DNA of 64,000 bases, taken from assembly GCA_963682025.1 (NCBI GenBank), contig OY821521.1, positions 118,561,394-118,625,393 of the forward strand, written 5' to 3'. Source of the DNA: Cordilura impudica. Lineage: Eukaryota; Arthropoda; Insecta; Diptera; Scathophagidae. The stretch's first letter is position 1, and each line of letters opens with the position of its first letter. The notes under the pieces are model-generated. The model worked only from the letters and a program-made list of their open reading frames with translations. It made no database searches and was not told the DNA's origin. Made by a program: the position numbers and the translations under genes. Positions 35,171 through 46,138 of the stretch are shown piece by piece.

Positions 35171-36799
35171 CTGAAGGATGGGTTTATGCCAAAATTCAGT
35201 GGATTAGTAAATTTAAAAGATCCAGGTGCGAGTTTGGTGACGCACGTGCAGGCGGTAGATGTCAAGGAGAGGGTCAGTAGGATAATGGCCACAATAAAGA
35301 CCGATGCCGACCTGAATGGTGAGGAAAAGTCGTCCATTCAGGAGATATGCGCAACGTACCACGATATCTTCTGGTTGGAGGGAGATAAACTATCTTGCAC
35401 GAATATGGTAAAGCATAAAATTACCGTGCAGCCTGGACAGCTGCCGATTAATCAGAAGCAGTACAGATTACCTCAGATTAATCGCGAGGAAATTAATCGG
35501 TAGGTCCCGAAGCTCCAGGAGGATGGCATAATTTCGCATAGTGTGTCACCGTGGAATTCGCCATAACTATTGGTTCCAAAGAAGTCGTGGAAGGCAGGGA
35601 CCAATAGCTGGAGACTGGTGGTAGACATTCGTAAACTGTATGAGGCAACGCTGAAGCAGCTATTGGACCAGCTGGGCAGCAGTAGATATTTTTCCACGTT
35701 GGATTTGGCCAGTGGTTATCATCAGGTGGAAATGGATAAACAGGACAAGGAAAAAACAGCATTAAGTACGGCGTTGGGTCACTTCGAATTCAATAGGATG
35801 CCATTCGGATTAACAGGCGCACCGGCAACCTTACAAAGATTAATGAATCATGTGCTAACAGGTCTTCAGGGCATTGAATGTTTTGTATATTTGGACTATA
35901 TTGTCATATATCGTAGTAGTCTGGCCGAACACGACTCAAGGCTATGTAAAGTGCTTCAGCTGTTAAAGGAAAATAATTTGAAAGTAAAAACGGAGAAATG
36001 TAACTTCCTAAGGCGGGAAATAGTGTATTTGGGCTGCAAGTGTTCGGAGAATGGAGCGCTTCCCAACCCAGAAAAGGTGAAATGCGTTAAGGATTTTCCG
36101 CCACCAAGGAACAAAAAGGAAGTGCAGTCGTTTTTAGGACTGGTAAATTATTACCGTAAGTTTATTCCCGGGACGGCCAACATTGCCTTGCCAATAAATA
36201 AATTGCTTCGCAAGGATCATGCGTTCAATTGGACACCAGGCTGCCAGCGTGCCTTCGAGGAGCTTAAAAAGGCGATGATGTCGCCTCCAGTGTTGGCATA
36301 CCCTGATTTTTCAAAACCTTTCGTATTGACCACGGATGCTAGCGGTGGAGCGATAGGAGTGGTTCTTTCCCAGGATAGTGGCGGGGGTGATCGTCCCATT
36401 GCGTTTGCAAGGCGTGCGTTTAATGGGGCGGAAACTCGATACTCCACTATAGAGAAGGAGTTTCTGGCAATCGTATGGGTGGTGAAAAATTTCCGGCCAT
36501 ACTTGTTGGGTCGGCACTTTAAGATTTTTACCGATCATCAACCGCTTAAAGGCATTGCGAACTTGAAGGATCAAACTTCAAGGTTGGCGCGATTTAGACA
36601 TAAGCTGTCAGAATATGATTTTGAAATCTGGTACAAGCCGGGCAAGAAGAATCAGAATGCGGATGCACTGAGCAGGATACCATATTCGACGGAGGAAATA
36701 CTGATGGTTAAAATTAGGGCCATGTCGAAGGGCGAATCATGCGGGGAGCTCAGGTCACGGGAAGGACAAAGAGGTTCACAACGGGAACAAAGAGAGTAG
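35171..36799 (+). pseudogene. Element C reverse transcriptase and RNase H
   Basis: Stops TAG (after INREEINR, about 35501) and TAA (about 35566) precede the ORF 35570-36799. RT motifs WRLVVDIRKL, STLDLASGYHQV, RMPFGLTGAPAT and GLVNYYRKF are clear. A deletion of roughly nine residues lies after RKL. The active-site YLDD is YLDY (second Asp codon 35897-35899 is TAT). RNase H follows with LTTDASGGAIG, STIEKEFLA and TDHQPLK, ending after NADALSRIPY. Without the second active-site Asp this RT cannot work. Confidence 0.9.
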
Positions 36800-36839
36800 T
36801 GAAAAAGGACCAAGCGCTGTTAATGACCCACCGGTCGAA

Positions 36840-37918
36840 GTGGTGGTCGATGAGGAACCAACGCATGTGGTGTTGAAGGATCCTAAAGAGATCGTGATAG
36901 TGTTAAAGGATTTTCACGATAGTCCTTTGGGCGGTCACGTTGGTGTGCAGGCGACCGTTAAAAGGATAAAGAGGCAATTTCGCTGGGTCGGCATGCACAG
37001 GGATATTAAACAATATGTGAAGAAGTGCATTAAATGTCAGCAAAATAAGAGTGCCAAGAAAACATTTATGCCGACGGTCCTCACGGATACCCCTAGTCGA
37101 CATTTTCAGAAGGTATATATGGATATGGTGGGACCTCTCCCTGAACGCACTGCGGGTAACAAATTTATATTGAGTTTTCAATATGATTTTTCGAAATTTA
37201 TGTTGTGCGCAGCAATGCCGGATGGGGAGGCTAGAGCTGTGGCGAAAATTTTCTTTAACGAAATTATAGCCAAGTATGGGGTTCCAAGCATGCTGGTCAC
37301 GGATAACGGGACAAATTTCATGTCGAAGGTGTTTTCGGATAGCTGTAGGCTGTTAGGGGTCAAGAAATTGAACATCACTCCATATCACCCGCAGGCAAAC
37401 GGCTCATTGAAAAGGAGTCACCGTCCTTTGGCGCAGTACTTGAGGAGCTTCGCCAATGAGGATGGCAGCAATTGGGACCAATGGCTGGCACCGCCTATGC
37501 ATGTGCACAACAACAGTGTACATTCATGTACGGGGCAGACCCCATTTAAGACATTATACGGTTTCGACATCGACTTACCGACCAACCTAAGTAGAAAATG
37601 TACACCACTTTACAATACGGATGACCCAAACAAGGTCCTTAAATTTCCAGATACAGCGCTCGCATGAACTAGTGCGAAAGAATCAGACGAGGGCTAAGTT
37701 GTCGTCAAAAAAGGCTTATGACAGGAAGGTAAATGCTGTGTCCTATGCAGTAGGTGATAGTGCTTGTTAGGAACAACACCAGGAAAAATAAGTTTTCGCC
37801 CATTTGGACTGGACCTTATGAGGTAGTTGGGGTAAACAGTCCGGTAACGTCAATGGTGCGCATAAAGGCGAAGAATCGTAAGTGGGATAATAACCATTTA
37901 CGGGCGTTCCACCACTGA
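36840..37918 (+). pseudogene. Element C integrase
   Basis: HHCC finger (HDSPLGGH...CIKCQQNK), first Asp in YMDMVGPLPE, second Asp in LVTDNGTNFM. The third catalytic position reads NGSLKRSH instead of E (Lys codon 37410-37412, residue 191 from 36840). A stop at about 37665 and shifts precede the C-terminal domain, readable as SKKAYDRKV, FSPIWTGPYEVV and WDNNHLRAFHH before TGA 37916-37918. Inactive. Confidence 0.88.
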
Positions 37919-38782
37919 TCGCATTATTTGGTCTGAAATCATTCCATTTAATACACATGTCCATGATGAAGGTTTTGTTTTGTTGTCTATATAAGTAATT
38001 TTTATGGGAGGTGGTGAGGAGAAGGTATCCCACCAGGAAGCCTCAGTTTTTTTTACATATATGAAGGATGGCGCCATGTGTAGCGAGCATACCTCAGTAG
38101 TTGAGAATGGTTCAACGGAATCAAACCGGTATGGGAGTCAGAAGCGAGTCTCGCAAAATTCGCAGCATACACTGGGGTGAGGGTTTTTGCCGAGAATAGC
38201 CTCACAGTGGCCCGGTTCCAATTGGCGGAATGCAGCTGGAAACCGTTCTACTCCGGAGAAGGATGACGCGTTGTGTGCGGTCATGCCTTATATGGGTGGC
38301 AGTGTTTAGGAAGGACACTTGTCTTAATTTGTTGTTATTTATTTTGAAGTGTTTTGGAAACTTTAGGCTGGACATGTGTATACAAGGGGGCTTAGACATG
38401 GTTCCGGTCGGACCACCGATGGATCGGCTTGCTGGCGTTTTATTGCCGTAGAAATAGGAACAATACTGCTATTGGGGAAAAGTCCTTTATTTATTTTATT
38501 TTATTTATTAGAGCAAAAGTAACCATTCAATAAAATACAGTGATTTGAGTTGTTTTTCTGTCAAAGGTGTAAATGCGTATTGGTATAGTATTAGCATAGG
38601 TTGGAGATAACCGGAATTTGGAGTCGTCTGGATTGTTACCGCACTTCTGCGGTTGGGCCGACGAGGCCGGCGGGGTACTTTCCAGATGCAGTGGACCCAC
38701 TAATGGAGGAGAAAATATATTTAAAAAAAAATATATAAGAAAAGATATTAAAAAGAAAAGAAAAAAGAAATAATAATAAGAA

Positions 38783-39150
38783 AAGATGGGAGATCTCCCC
38801 ATGCAAAAAATAAATATATAATAATAATGAGAAAGGATGGGAGTTCTCCTCACCTATAAAAAAAAATTGAAAGAGAAAAGAAAAGAGAAAATATGTAAAT
38901 AAAAAAAATAAATGGTTGAAAAAACGTATATATATATAAGTATAAGTATAAGTATATATAAGTATAAAAAAACAATAAGAAAAGATGGGAGGCCCCCTCC
39001 GTAAAAAAGAAAAGAGTAATAAGGATAAGGAAAGATGGGAGGTCTCCCCTTGTAAAAAAAAATATTTATATATATATAAATAAGAAGGAAGAGATGGGAG
39101 GTCTCCCGATATATAAATAACTATAAGAAAAAATGGGAGGTCTCCCCATG
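38783..39150 (+). repeat. Six GATGGGAGGTCTCCCC inverted-symmetry repeats
   Basis: Copies of (AGAAA)GATGGGAG(G/A)TCTCCC at about 38783, 38831, 38981, 39031, 39091 and 39130, separated by A/T-rich spacers of 25-130 bp. The first (GGGAGATCTCCC) is a perfect palindrome; the third has drifted to GGGAGGCCCCCTCC. Each can form a short hairpin. Confidence 0.8.
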
Positions 39151-39247
39151 GGAAACATACATATTTAAAAAAAAAATAAGAAAAAAAATATTACAATACA
39201 TATTTGTTAAAAAAAAAATATTAAGATTAGAAATACATATTTATGAA

Positions 39248-39250
<3 letters not shown>

Positions 39251-39293
<43 letters not shown>
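39251..39293. repeat. (TA)n microsatellite at the D insertion site
   Basis: About 42 bp of alternating TA, ending where the D LTR starts. It makes the D target duplication ambiguous. Confidence 0.9.
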
Positions 39294-39298
<5 letters not shown>

Positions 39299-39754
39299 GA
39301 TTAACAATTATTATCGTAAATAATGTTAATTCTTTTTTGAGAAATATTTTACGTTTCTGATTTGCGTTCAGAAATAAAACACGTCGTCTGTTTTGTTTTA
39401 TGGTATGTATAATTCTGATTTATTTTTATTTCTACTTTTTGTTTCTTGCTGGCATTCTCAACATTGGGTTTTATCCTTGAACAATATTGTTCTCAAGCCG
39501 AGAATGCAGCCTATGTGTTTTACTACACACATACTCTAAATATAACTTATGTACATTTGTGCCGCATAAGCACTAGGTAGTGACAGTACATATGTAGACC
39601 AGATGTGCCGCATAAGCATTAGGTAGTGACACACATTTTATGTTTATTACTTAATGCTACTTTCTTAAAACTAAAGTACAGCCTAGGAGAATTTTGTTAA
39701 GCAAACGGCAACCTCTTGGCATCTACTGTACCATCCGTAGGTGATGTCATAACA
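39294..39754 (-). repeat. Element D 3' LTR
   Basis: Begins TGTTATGACATC on the minus strand, preceded by a CTGGGGG purine tract, and ends GTTAATCAAAAT. It includes the last codons of env. A TGTGCCGCATAAGCA(C/T)TAGG unit is directly repeated (about 39560 and 39605). Confidence 0.92.
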
Positions 39755-40970
39755 CCCCCAGACAAAGAACTTATCCCGGTTTCCAAAGGAAGTGAGGGTA
39801 AGTTAACTGAGATGGCCGTTTTCTTTACAATTCTCTTGTTTTTAATACATAGGTAGATGAATATGGTGATTAGTATGATTGTTAGTATGGTATAAGTGGT
39901 ATAATTGTGAATCTTTTGATTCGCTTTGAGTTCGGTTATAATATTTATGTTATCGATATGCTTATACTGTAATTCTCTTAGAGATAAGTTAGTGTCGTTA
40001 GATGTTTCAATAATCCGGAAGGGATTTGGTATGATTATAGTGTTTTGATACAGTTTCTTAATGTACCATTTATCAAGAAATATTTTACAATTTTCAATAT
40101 AAATTAGATAATTTCCTTTTAAGGTATATGGATATTGATTACAAGTTTGTTTAATTGACATGTCCACATTAGTGGTGACTATTACATTTGTTCCAACTTC
40201 AATAATATTGGTATCGCTGTTAGGGCGATACTTACAAATCATTTTTTCCATTCTAAATATGTTTTGAATACATTTATCATTTATTTTTCCTAATTGAGAT
40301 AGTTTGTTAGTATTTTCGTACATGTTTTTTCCGTCTGTCAAATAGTAATTTGCGTCGATCATTATCTGTTGTCCGTTTTTATTAGGAATTGGTTGTATGA
40401 AAATTTCCTTGTAAGTTTCGGTAGTTAAATTAGGGATTTTAATTATGAAAATAATATCTGATTCTTTGGTTGCAACGTCAAGTTCTATATTTTCCAATTT
40501 ATAAAGTGTTATGTTAAAATCGATAATTTCTTGATCTGTTAAAATATCTCTATTTAATGTTCGTAATTTTGAAGCTAATAGTAATTCCCTAGCTTGTCCA
40601 ACCAATTTTCCTAAATGTTCTATTTCGTATCTAAGGTAAGCTTTTCGTGAATCTGTTTTCGTTCGATTGATTAATTCCATATTTTGCATAGTTATTTAGT
40701 CTGTCGGTTTTGTAAATCACTTAAAGTCTTTAGTTGTTCGTCAAAGTGAAAGTTGATTTTGATCTGTTTGTTTGATTGTTCAATTATTTTATGGTTATTA
40801 ATAGTATTGGTTCTAAGTTTTTCTTCAATTTCCGTTCTATCATCGTCGTCCATTGTTCCGTATAGGTATTTTAATCCTGTTCCGAAAATATTGATCAGTC
40901 CCCTTTTTACACGGTGTCTGGGTATCAAACTCAGTACTTGTAATCTAGTGTATTTAATCTGATGGTCCAA
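39697..40970 (-). pseudogene. Element D env remnant (errantivirus/F-like glycoprotein)
   Basis: 40970-40692 carries a furin-type R-x-x-R cleavage site (VKRG) followed by a glycine-containing hydrophobic segment and acidic DDDD. After a frame change, 40689-39697 (330 aa) continues with helices and a hydrophobic anchor of about 20 residues (near 39850-39910) followed by a basic tail, and ends inside the LTR. No signal peptide or full surface subunit is seen upstream. The layout is that of the insect retroviral env related to baculovirus F. It is broken by the frame change and N-terminal loss. Confidence 0.75.
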
Positions 40971-41124
40971 ATATACGTCGTCTAGTGTCCTTGTTTCGAA
41001 TTCTAATTTGTTAATGTAAGCTAAAAAATCCTTAGGTTTGAATATATGTAAAATTTTCGATTAATTTTGTATCAATGATCTTTCTTCCAATTGTAATATT
41101 GTGTAGCCGTTTCCTTGGTTTAGA
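40971..41124 (-). other. Junction between integrase end and env remnant of D
   Basis: About 150 bp without a clean ORF. It probably held the env start and its splice acceptor; no signal sequence is readable. Confidence 0.35.
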
Positions 41125-44060
41125 TCAGTTATCATCAATTTCTGTGGCATTACTAGCGTTATCATCGTCAAGATTGCCAACAAGCACTTCCAGAGACCTA
41201 GAAAGATTTTTTCTTTTAATGAACTGATCCTTGTGTATAATTTGCTTCTTTCTTTTATATTTTTTGTCATTAAGCTTTTCTACGGTTACCCGTTTCATTT
41301 TTGAAGTCAATTTGTCTACCTGGTTGGTTTTCATAATATTTTCGTTGATGTGTTTATCTTTTCTATCTTTATTGCGGTATTCTAGAGTCTTAGTGTTTTT
41401 GTTTTCAATTCTATTAAAAATCTCCTTTATATTAATGTTATTTCTAAAGTGTAAATTAATTGGTTTTTCGCCGGTCGTCATATGTATGCTATTGTTGTAT
41501 GCTTCTAAGGCTTGGTAAGGTAAATCAATATTGTAAGCTATGTCCAAATTTTCCTCGCGTTTTTTTAATATGCGTATGTTTTCATTTAGAGTTGCATGAA
41601 AGCGTTCTATATCGGAGTTTCCTGTATGTCGGTTGGGTGTAACAAAATGGTAATTTATGCCCTTTTTGTCCAAAAAGTCTGTAAAAAGAACCGATTTGAA
41701 AGAGGATTCGTTATCCAATGTAAGGTTTTTGGGTGTTTTCATGTAAATAAAGAGTTTAATGTAGCTTTTGATAAGCTGTAATGGTGTTCTATCTTGAACT
41801 TCTTCAATGACCGCATATTTTGAAAATTTATCCATCATGGTGACAAAAGTGGTAGACTTGTTCAAATATCATATATCTGTATGATAGTATTCGTGTGGAG
41901 CTTTTGGGGTTTCAGTTTTCTCAAAAGGCAATTTCACTGGATGTCTCTCAATTTTAAAGTTACATATTAAGCAGTTATTTATAAATTTTGTAATTTCCTT
42001 TCTTAAATTTGGAAAATAGATTTTTCTTTTCAACTCCATATAGGTTTTCTCTATACCTGGATGATTATTATCATATTTATGGTGTTTTGCTATGAGTTCT
42101 AAGAGGTTTTCGTATTCTATATTTTCCATTAATTGGTTAGTTAACATTATTCTTGTGTTAAATAGATTATTGGGATTTTCTCTTAATTTTTTGTATTCAT
42201 TCTGAATTTTAATTAAATCGTCAGTATCTTCGCAATAGATTCCTACATCCTGTTTATTACTAAATTCAGATAATATTTGCGCTATTACCTGATTCGTATA
42301 ATTGGTATAAGAATATGTTATTCTGGGTTTTCCAAAAATTAAAGTTTTTTCAATTTTATTATCATCATTATGCTTTACAACAATTTGGTAATTGAATGAG
42401 TGTAAAGGTCTTTGTGATATTAAAAAGTGGTCACTGCTATCTTCGTCAGCCGAATGTACGGTGTGTACAGGTGATTTACTGCGTTCTCTAATGTTTTCAA
42501 AAGTTTCCTTTTTCTCTACGTAATTATGAATTTTCTTAAGGTGGTATTGTAGACATCGTGGTCTCGCTAAAATTTTATTACAAATTCTGCATTGTAATTT
42601 TTTGTCCGTATGCGTTTTTGTATGTAAAGTTAGCGTTTGTTTATGATAATATGTTTTTCCGCAAATATTGCATTCAAATTTATTATTCTTTTTCTCGAAA
42701 ACGTTTACTACCCTTATCCTTGATAATGCATCAGCTACCTTGTTATCTTTACCTTGCACATGCTGTATATCAAATTCATATTCGCTGAGTTTGATCTTCC
42801 AACGTATCAGTTTAGAATTAGGTTCCCTAAGATTCGCTAGCCAGATTAAAGGTTTATGGTCTGTTCGTAATTGGAATTTTCGTCCGTATAAATAGTGTCT
42901 AAATTGCTTAACTGCCCATACGATGGCAAGTAATTCCTTTTCAACTGTGGAATAATTTAGCTCATGTTTATTAAGTGTTCTTGATACAAATGCAATTGGC
43001 CCTTTATATTGAGACAAAACTGCTCCAAGTGCGTAGTTAGTTGCATCCGTCGTCAATTGAAATTGTTCTTCAAAGTTTGGATATCTTAGCACCATATCTG
43101 ACATGAGAACTGTTTTAAGTTTTTCGAAGGATTGTTTATAATCCTTATCATTTACATTAATTTTCGAATCTTTTTTCAATCTAAGTGTCATTGGTTTTGC
43201 GATTTTCGCATAATCAGGAATAAATTTTCTATAATATCCGCTTAGTCCTAAAAAGCTTTGAATTTCCTTAATTGTTTTTGGAATGGTCTGTCTCTTAATT
43301 CCGTCGACTTTTTTCGGATTAGGTTTTACACCTTCTTTGGTGACGATGTGTCCCAAAAACTCGGTTTCCTTTTTCAAAAAATCACTCTTGTTAAGTGAAA
43401 CTTTCAGATCTGCTTCTCGTAGAGTTTGAAATATTTTTTCCAAATTTCCGAGATGTTCTTGTAACGATGTCGAAAAAACAAGAATGTCGTCCATATAAAT
43501 TACGCAAATTCTATTAACATGCTCCCTAAGTACGTTATTCATCATCCGCTGAAATGTAGCGGGTGCGTTTTTCAAACCGAATGGCATGCGAACAAACTCG
43601 TAATGTCCATTATGCGTAGCAAATGCGGCTTTTTCGCGATCTTCAGGTTCTACCTCTATTTGATACAAGCCCTTTGTGAGATCTAAAGTAGAAAAGTAAT
43701 TTGCTCGACCTAGCTTATCTAAAATGTCGTCAATACGTGGAATAGGGTATTTATCTTCCTCTGTAACCAAGTTAAGTTTTCTGTAGTCAATAACTATTCT
43801 CCATTCTTTGTTATCTATCTTGTCTTCTTTCTTGGGTACAATCCAAATAGGTGCGTTGTACGGTGAATTACTATGTTTGATTATGCCCTGTCTAACAGTT
43901 CCGTTATTTGTCTCTCCACCTCAGTGGTATGTATAGTTGGGTATCTGTACGTCTTCGTGTAAATTGGACCTGATAGGCCGGTATCTATCCTGCGTTTAAC
44001 CTCGTTTGTAAAACTCAAATTGTCTCCTTTTTTATAAAAAATGTCTTCATTTTGCTGAAT
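41125..44060 (-). pseudogene. Element D reverse transcriptase, RNase H, zinc fingers and integrase
   Basis: RT frame is readable from about 44050 with shifts near 44075 and 43890, then open 43770-41869: PRIDDILDKLG, RMPFGLKNAPATFQ, catalytic YMDDILVF, GLSGYYRKF. RNase H: LTTDATNYALGAVL, STVEKELLA, RTDHKPL, ADALSRIR. Two C2H2 fingers (residues 367-415 from 43770) follow. Then come the HHCC region (HHKYDNNHPG...CLICNFK) and integrase with Asp in HTDI, Asp in LTLDNESSF and Glu in SDIERFH. TGA 41869-41871 interrupts right after HTDI; the frame then runs to 41125 with a basic Lys-rich tail. Confidence 0.9.
42526..42678 (-). other. Two C2H2 zinc fingers inside the pol of element D
   Basis: Finger 1: C367-x2-C370-x12-H383-x3-H387 (FECNICGKTYYHK...). 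Finger 2: C394-x2-C397-x12-H410-x4-H415. Linker HTDKKLQC resembles the classical TGEKP linker length. The fingers are in frame with RNase H upstream (ends ALSRIR about 20 residues before) and the integrase HHCC motif downstream. Classical C2H2 fingers are not part of the usual Gypsy pol order. Confidence 0.88.
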
Positions 44061-44521
44061 TAATATCTGTATCGCATTTTTTCCTCGGAATTTAAATGTT
44101 CGGTCCTTAACTGGTCCTGTGTACCTAAAGTTTCGATACTATGAAGTTCTGGCAAATTCAAAAGGTCATCTGCGATTCTGTCATGTGTTTCTAATTCTCC
44201 CTCGTAGTAGATTTTAAGTTGTTTTCCGTTAAGGAGTAATATATTATCATTATAGTTGATAATTGAGTTATTCTCTTTTAAGGTATTATGGCCCAAAATG
44301 CCATCAAAAAATTCATGGAATTGAAAAAGTCTAAAAGTAGTTTTACATTTCAAAGGCAAACTCAAACTTTCTGTCGGGATAACTCCGTCATGTGTAACCG
44401 TGATGATTCCAGCTGCGGTTTTAATGTTTGCGGGAATTTTAAGTTTTCTAATGAATTGAGGCGGACAATGATCTTGCCTCAATAAATTTTCTGTTGATCC
44501 CGTGTCGATCAAAAGTCTCAA
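44060..44521 (-). CDS. Element D aspartic protease
   Basis: Active site LLIDTGSTENLL at the start and FDGILGHNTL later, the two halves of the retropepsin fold. The frame overlaps the gag end by 4 nt in the -1 frame. No ATG exists at 44521 (codon TTG), so it would be made by frameshifting from gag. It ends in a stop at 44060-44062 just before the RT linker, which is in another frame. The domain itself is uninterrupted. Confidence 0.8.
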   Translation of the reverse strand: MRLLIDTGSTENLLRQDHCPPQFIRKLKIPANIKTAAGIITVTHDGVIPTESLSLPLKCKTTFRLFQFHEFFDGILGHNTLKENNSIINYNDNILLLNGKQLKIYYEGELETHDRIADDLLNLPELHSIETLGTQDQLRTEHLNSEEKMRYRY

Positions 44522-45579
44522 ATTTCTGGTTGGGTTTCTGAGTAAGAGATAGGGTAACCCGAAGTCTGACGTGAGGCCATTGACCGAAAATTTTGTTGCC
44601 TAGAATCAGTTTCATTAATTTTTTCATGTTCGGTACCGTCATAATTTTGGTTAAAACTATTATAATTTTTAAAATTAGTATTAGTATGGACACTCTTACC
44701 GTAATTCTGCGATCCTCGTTGAAGTCCCTGTTGATAATTGTTGTACCTTCGTGTTTGCTGGGATGGATCAATTTCCATCGGTTCCGGTCTTGGTTGTTGC
44801 CGTTGTTGTTGGAATTGTTGGTTGGGGAAGCACATCCTCGGTTGCCAGTTCTGTTGTGACTGTTGGTTGTTGTTGTATTTGGGTTGTTGGTTGTTGTTGT
44901 ATTTCGGTTGCTGATGATTGTTGTATCTTTGTTGCTGGTTTCTGTTATGCTTTTGTTGTTGGTTGCTGTTGTTTCTTGGTCCTCTTTCTTCGTTGAGGAA
45001 TCCCGATTGACTCAACTCGTGGAGGGCTGCCTCCATTGTCGTGGGCTTTAGGGCGCACAATACTGTTCTCATGTAGATGGGTAATCTTGTGCAAAAAATT
45101 TTGAGAGCTGTTTGAATATTCCGCTCAACGTCCACGACTCTCTCCTCTTGTCTACATTTTTGATTAAGTAGCGCTAATTTATGCAAAAGGTGGTTGTAGA
45201 ATTGCAGCGTGTTGCCTCTGTATTGGGCCCCTCTCAAATCCTCATACAACTGGTCGGCTGTTTGAAACCCTCCGAAATTGGTTTCTAGCATTGCCTTTAT
45301 ACCCGTCCAATTTTTCAAATGTGGATGGATCTCCATTGCACGTCTTGCCTTTCCGGTCAATTTTCCTTTGACCACATTGATGCACATACGTTGTGCCTGC
45401 TCATTGTAGGATGCAAGTGTGGGGATGATGTCGTCCACATTCATGCAGAAAGTTGACAAATCCTCCTTGCGTCCGTCGAACCCCTGTATTTTCTCCAAAT
45501 ACGTAAGTGGGTTTATGTCTAGTGCTCTACCTGGAGGTTGACCACTAGCTGCTGCTGCTAATCGAGCGTTAAGAGCCAT
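44518..45579 (-). CDS. Element D gag
   Basis: 353 codons from ATG 45579 to TGA, uninterrupted. The N-terminal two thirds are a helical capsid-like region (DINPLTYLEKIQGFDG, GKLTGKARRAMEIHP, FGGFQTADQLYEDL). The last third is extremely Gln/Asn-rich with repeated PKYNNNQQ/QQQ units. No CCHC knuckle, as is usual in the 17.6/297 group. Structural particle protein by family. Confidence 0.88.
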   Translation of the reverse strand: MALNARLAAAASGQPPGRALDINPLTYLEKIQGFDGRKEDLSTFCMNVDDIIPTLASYNEQAQRMCINVVKGKLTGKARRAMEIHPHLKNWTGIKAMLETNFGGFQTADQLYEDLRGAQYRGNTLQFYNHLLHKLALLNQKCRQEERVVDVERNIQTALKIFCTRLPIYMRTVLCALKPTTMEAALHELSQSGFLNEERGPRNNSNQQQKHNRNQQQRYNNHQQPKYNNNQQPKYNNNQQSQQNWQPRMCFPNQQFQQQRQQPRPEPMEIDPSQQTRRYNNYQQGLQRGSQNYGKSVHTNTNFKNYNSFNQNYDGTEHEKINETDSRQQNFRSMASRQTSGYPISYSETQPEI

Positions 45580-45662
45580 TATTTAATTTTATTTAATTTT
45601 TTTCCTTTTTCACAGGAAGTAGATTTTTATTTACGGATTATCGCTTTTTTATTTTAGCGAAA

Positions 45663-45680
45663 ATCCTACCGACTGCGCCA
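45663..45680 (-). other. Element D primer binding site
   Basis: The minus strand TGGCGCAGTCGGTAGGAT starts directly after the LTR end. By family knowledge it is complementary to the 3' end of tRNA-Ser in 17.6/297-type elements. The gag ATG lies about 85 nt further on. Confidence 0.88.
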
Positions 45681-46138
45681 ATTTTGATTAACAATTATTA
45701 TCGTAAATAATGTTAATTCTTTTTTGAGAAATATTTTACGTTTCTGATTTGCGTTCAGAAATAAAACACGTCTGTTTTGTTTTATGGTATGTATAATTCT
45801 GATTTATTTTTATTTCTACTTTTTGTTTCTTGCTGGCATTCTCAACATTGGGTTTTATCCTTGAACAATATTGTTCTCAAGCCGAGAATGCAGCCTATGT
45901 GTTTTATTACACACATACTCTAAATATAACTTATGTACATATGTGCCGCATAAGCATTAGGTAGTGACAGTACATATGTAGACCAGATGTGCCGCATAAG
46001 CATTAGGTAGTGACACACATTTTATGTTTATTACTTAATGCTACTTTCTTAAAACTAAAGTACAGCCTAGGAGAATTTTGTTAAGCAAACGGCAACCTCT
46101 TGGCATCTACTGTACTATCCGTAGGTGATGTCGTAACA
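45681..46138 (-). repeat. Element D 5' LTR
   Basis: 458 bp, begins TGTTACGACATC at 46138 on the minus strand. It differs from the 3' LTR at about five positions and by three bases in ACACGTCGTCTG versus ACACGTCTG. Confidence 0.92.

Larger units (their letters stand above)
37919..39293 (+). other. Element C 3' non-coding region, upstream part
   Basis: 1.37 kb after integrase. No env ORF is recognisable. The first half is GC-moderate unique sequence. From 38700 it is A-rich with the GGGAG-CTCCC repeats listed separately, followed by the TA tract where D inserted. Confidence 0.6.
39294..46138 (-). mobile_element. Element D: 17.6/297-like errantivirus-type element with zinc fingers in pol
   Basis: 6845 bp, minus strand, LTRs of 461 and 458 bp differing at about five positions plus a 3-bp indel. 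The flank is ATATA at both ends (inside TA DNA). PBS TGGCGCAGTCGGTAGGAT is the site known for 17.6/297 relatives. Genes: gag, protease, RT-RNase H-zinc fingers-integrase, env remnant. Several frameshifts and one stop are present. Confidence 0.92.

Noticed and set aside
38783..39150. Possible CRISPR-like array
   Set aside because: Spacers are A/T-rich and of irregular length, repeats drift, and the DNA is eukaryotic transposon sequence.
44593..45051. Hydrophobic plus-strand ORFs opposite D gag
   Set aside because: Antisense of the Gln/Asn-rich gag tail, which necessarily reads as Val/Leu-rich.
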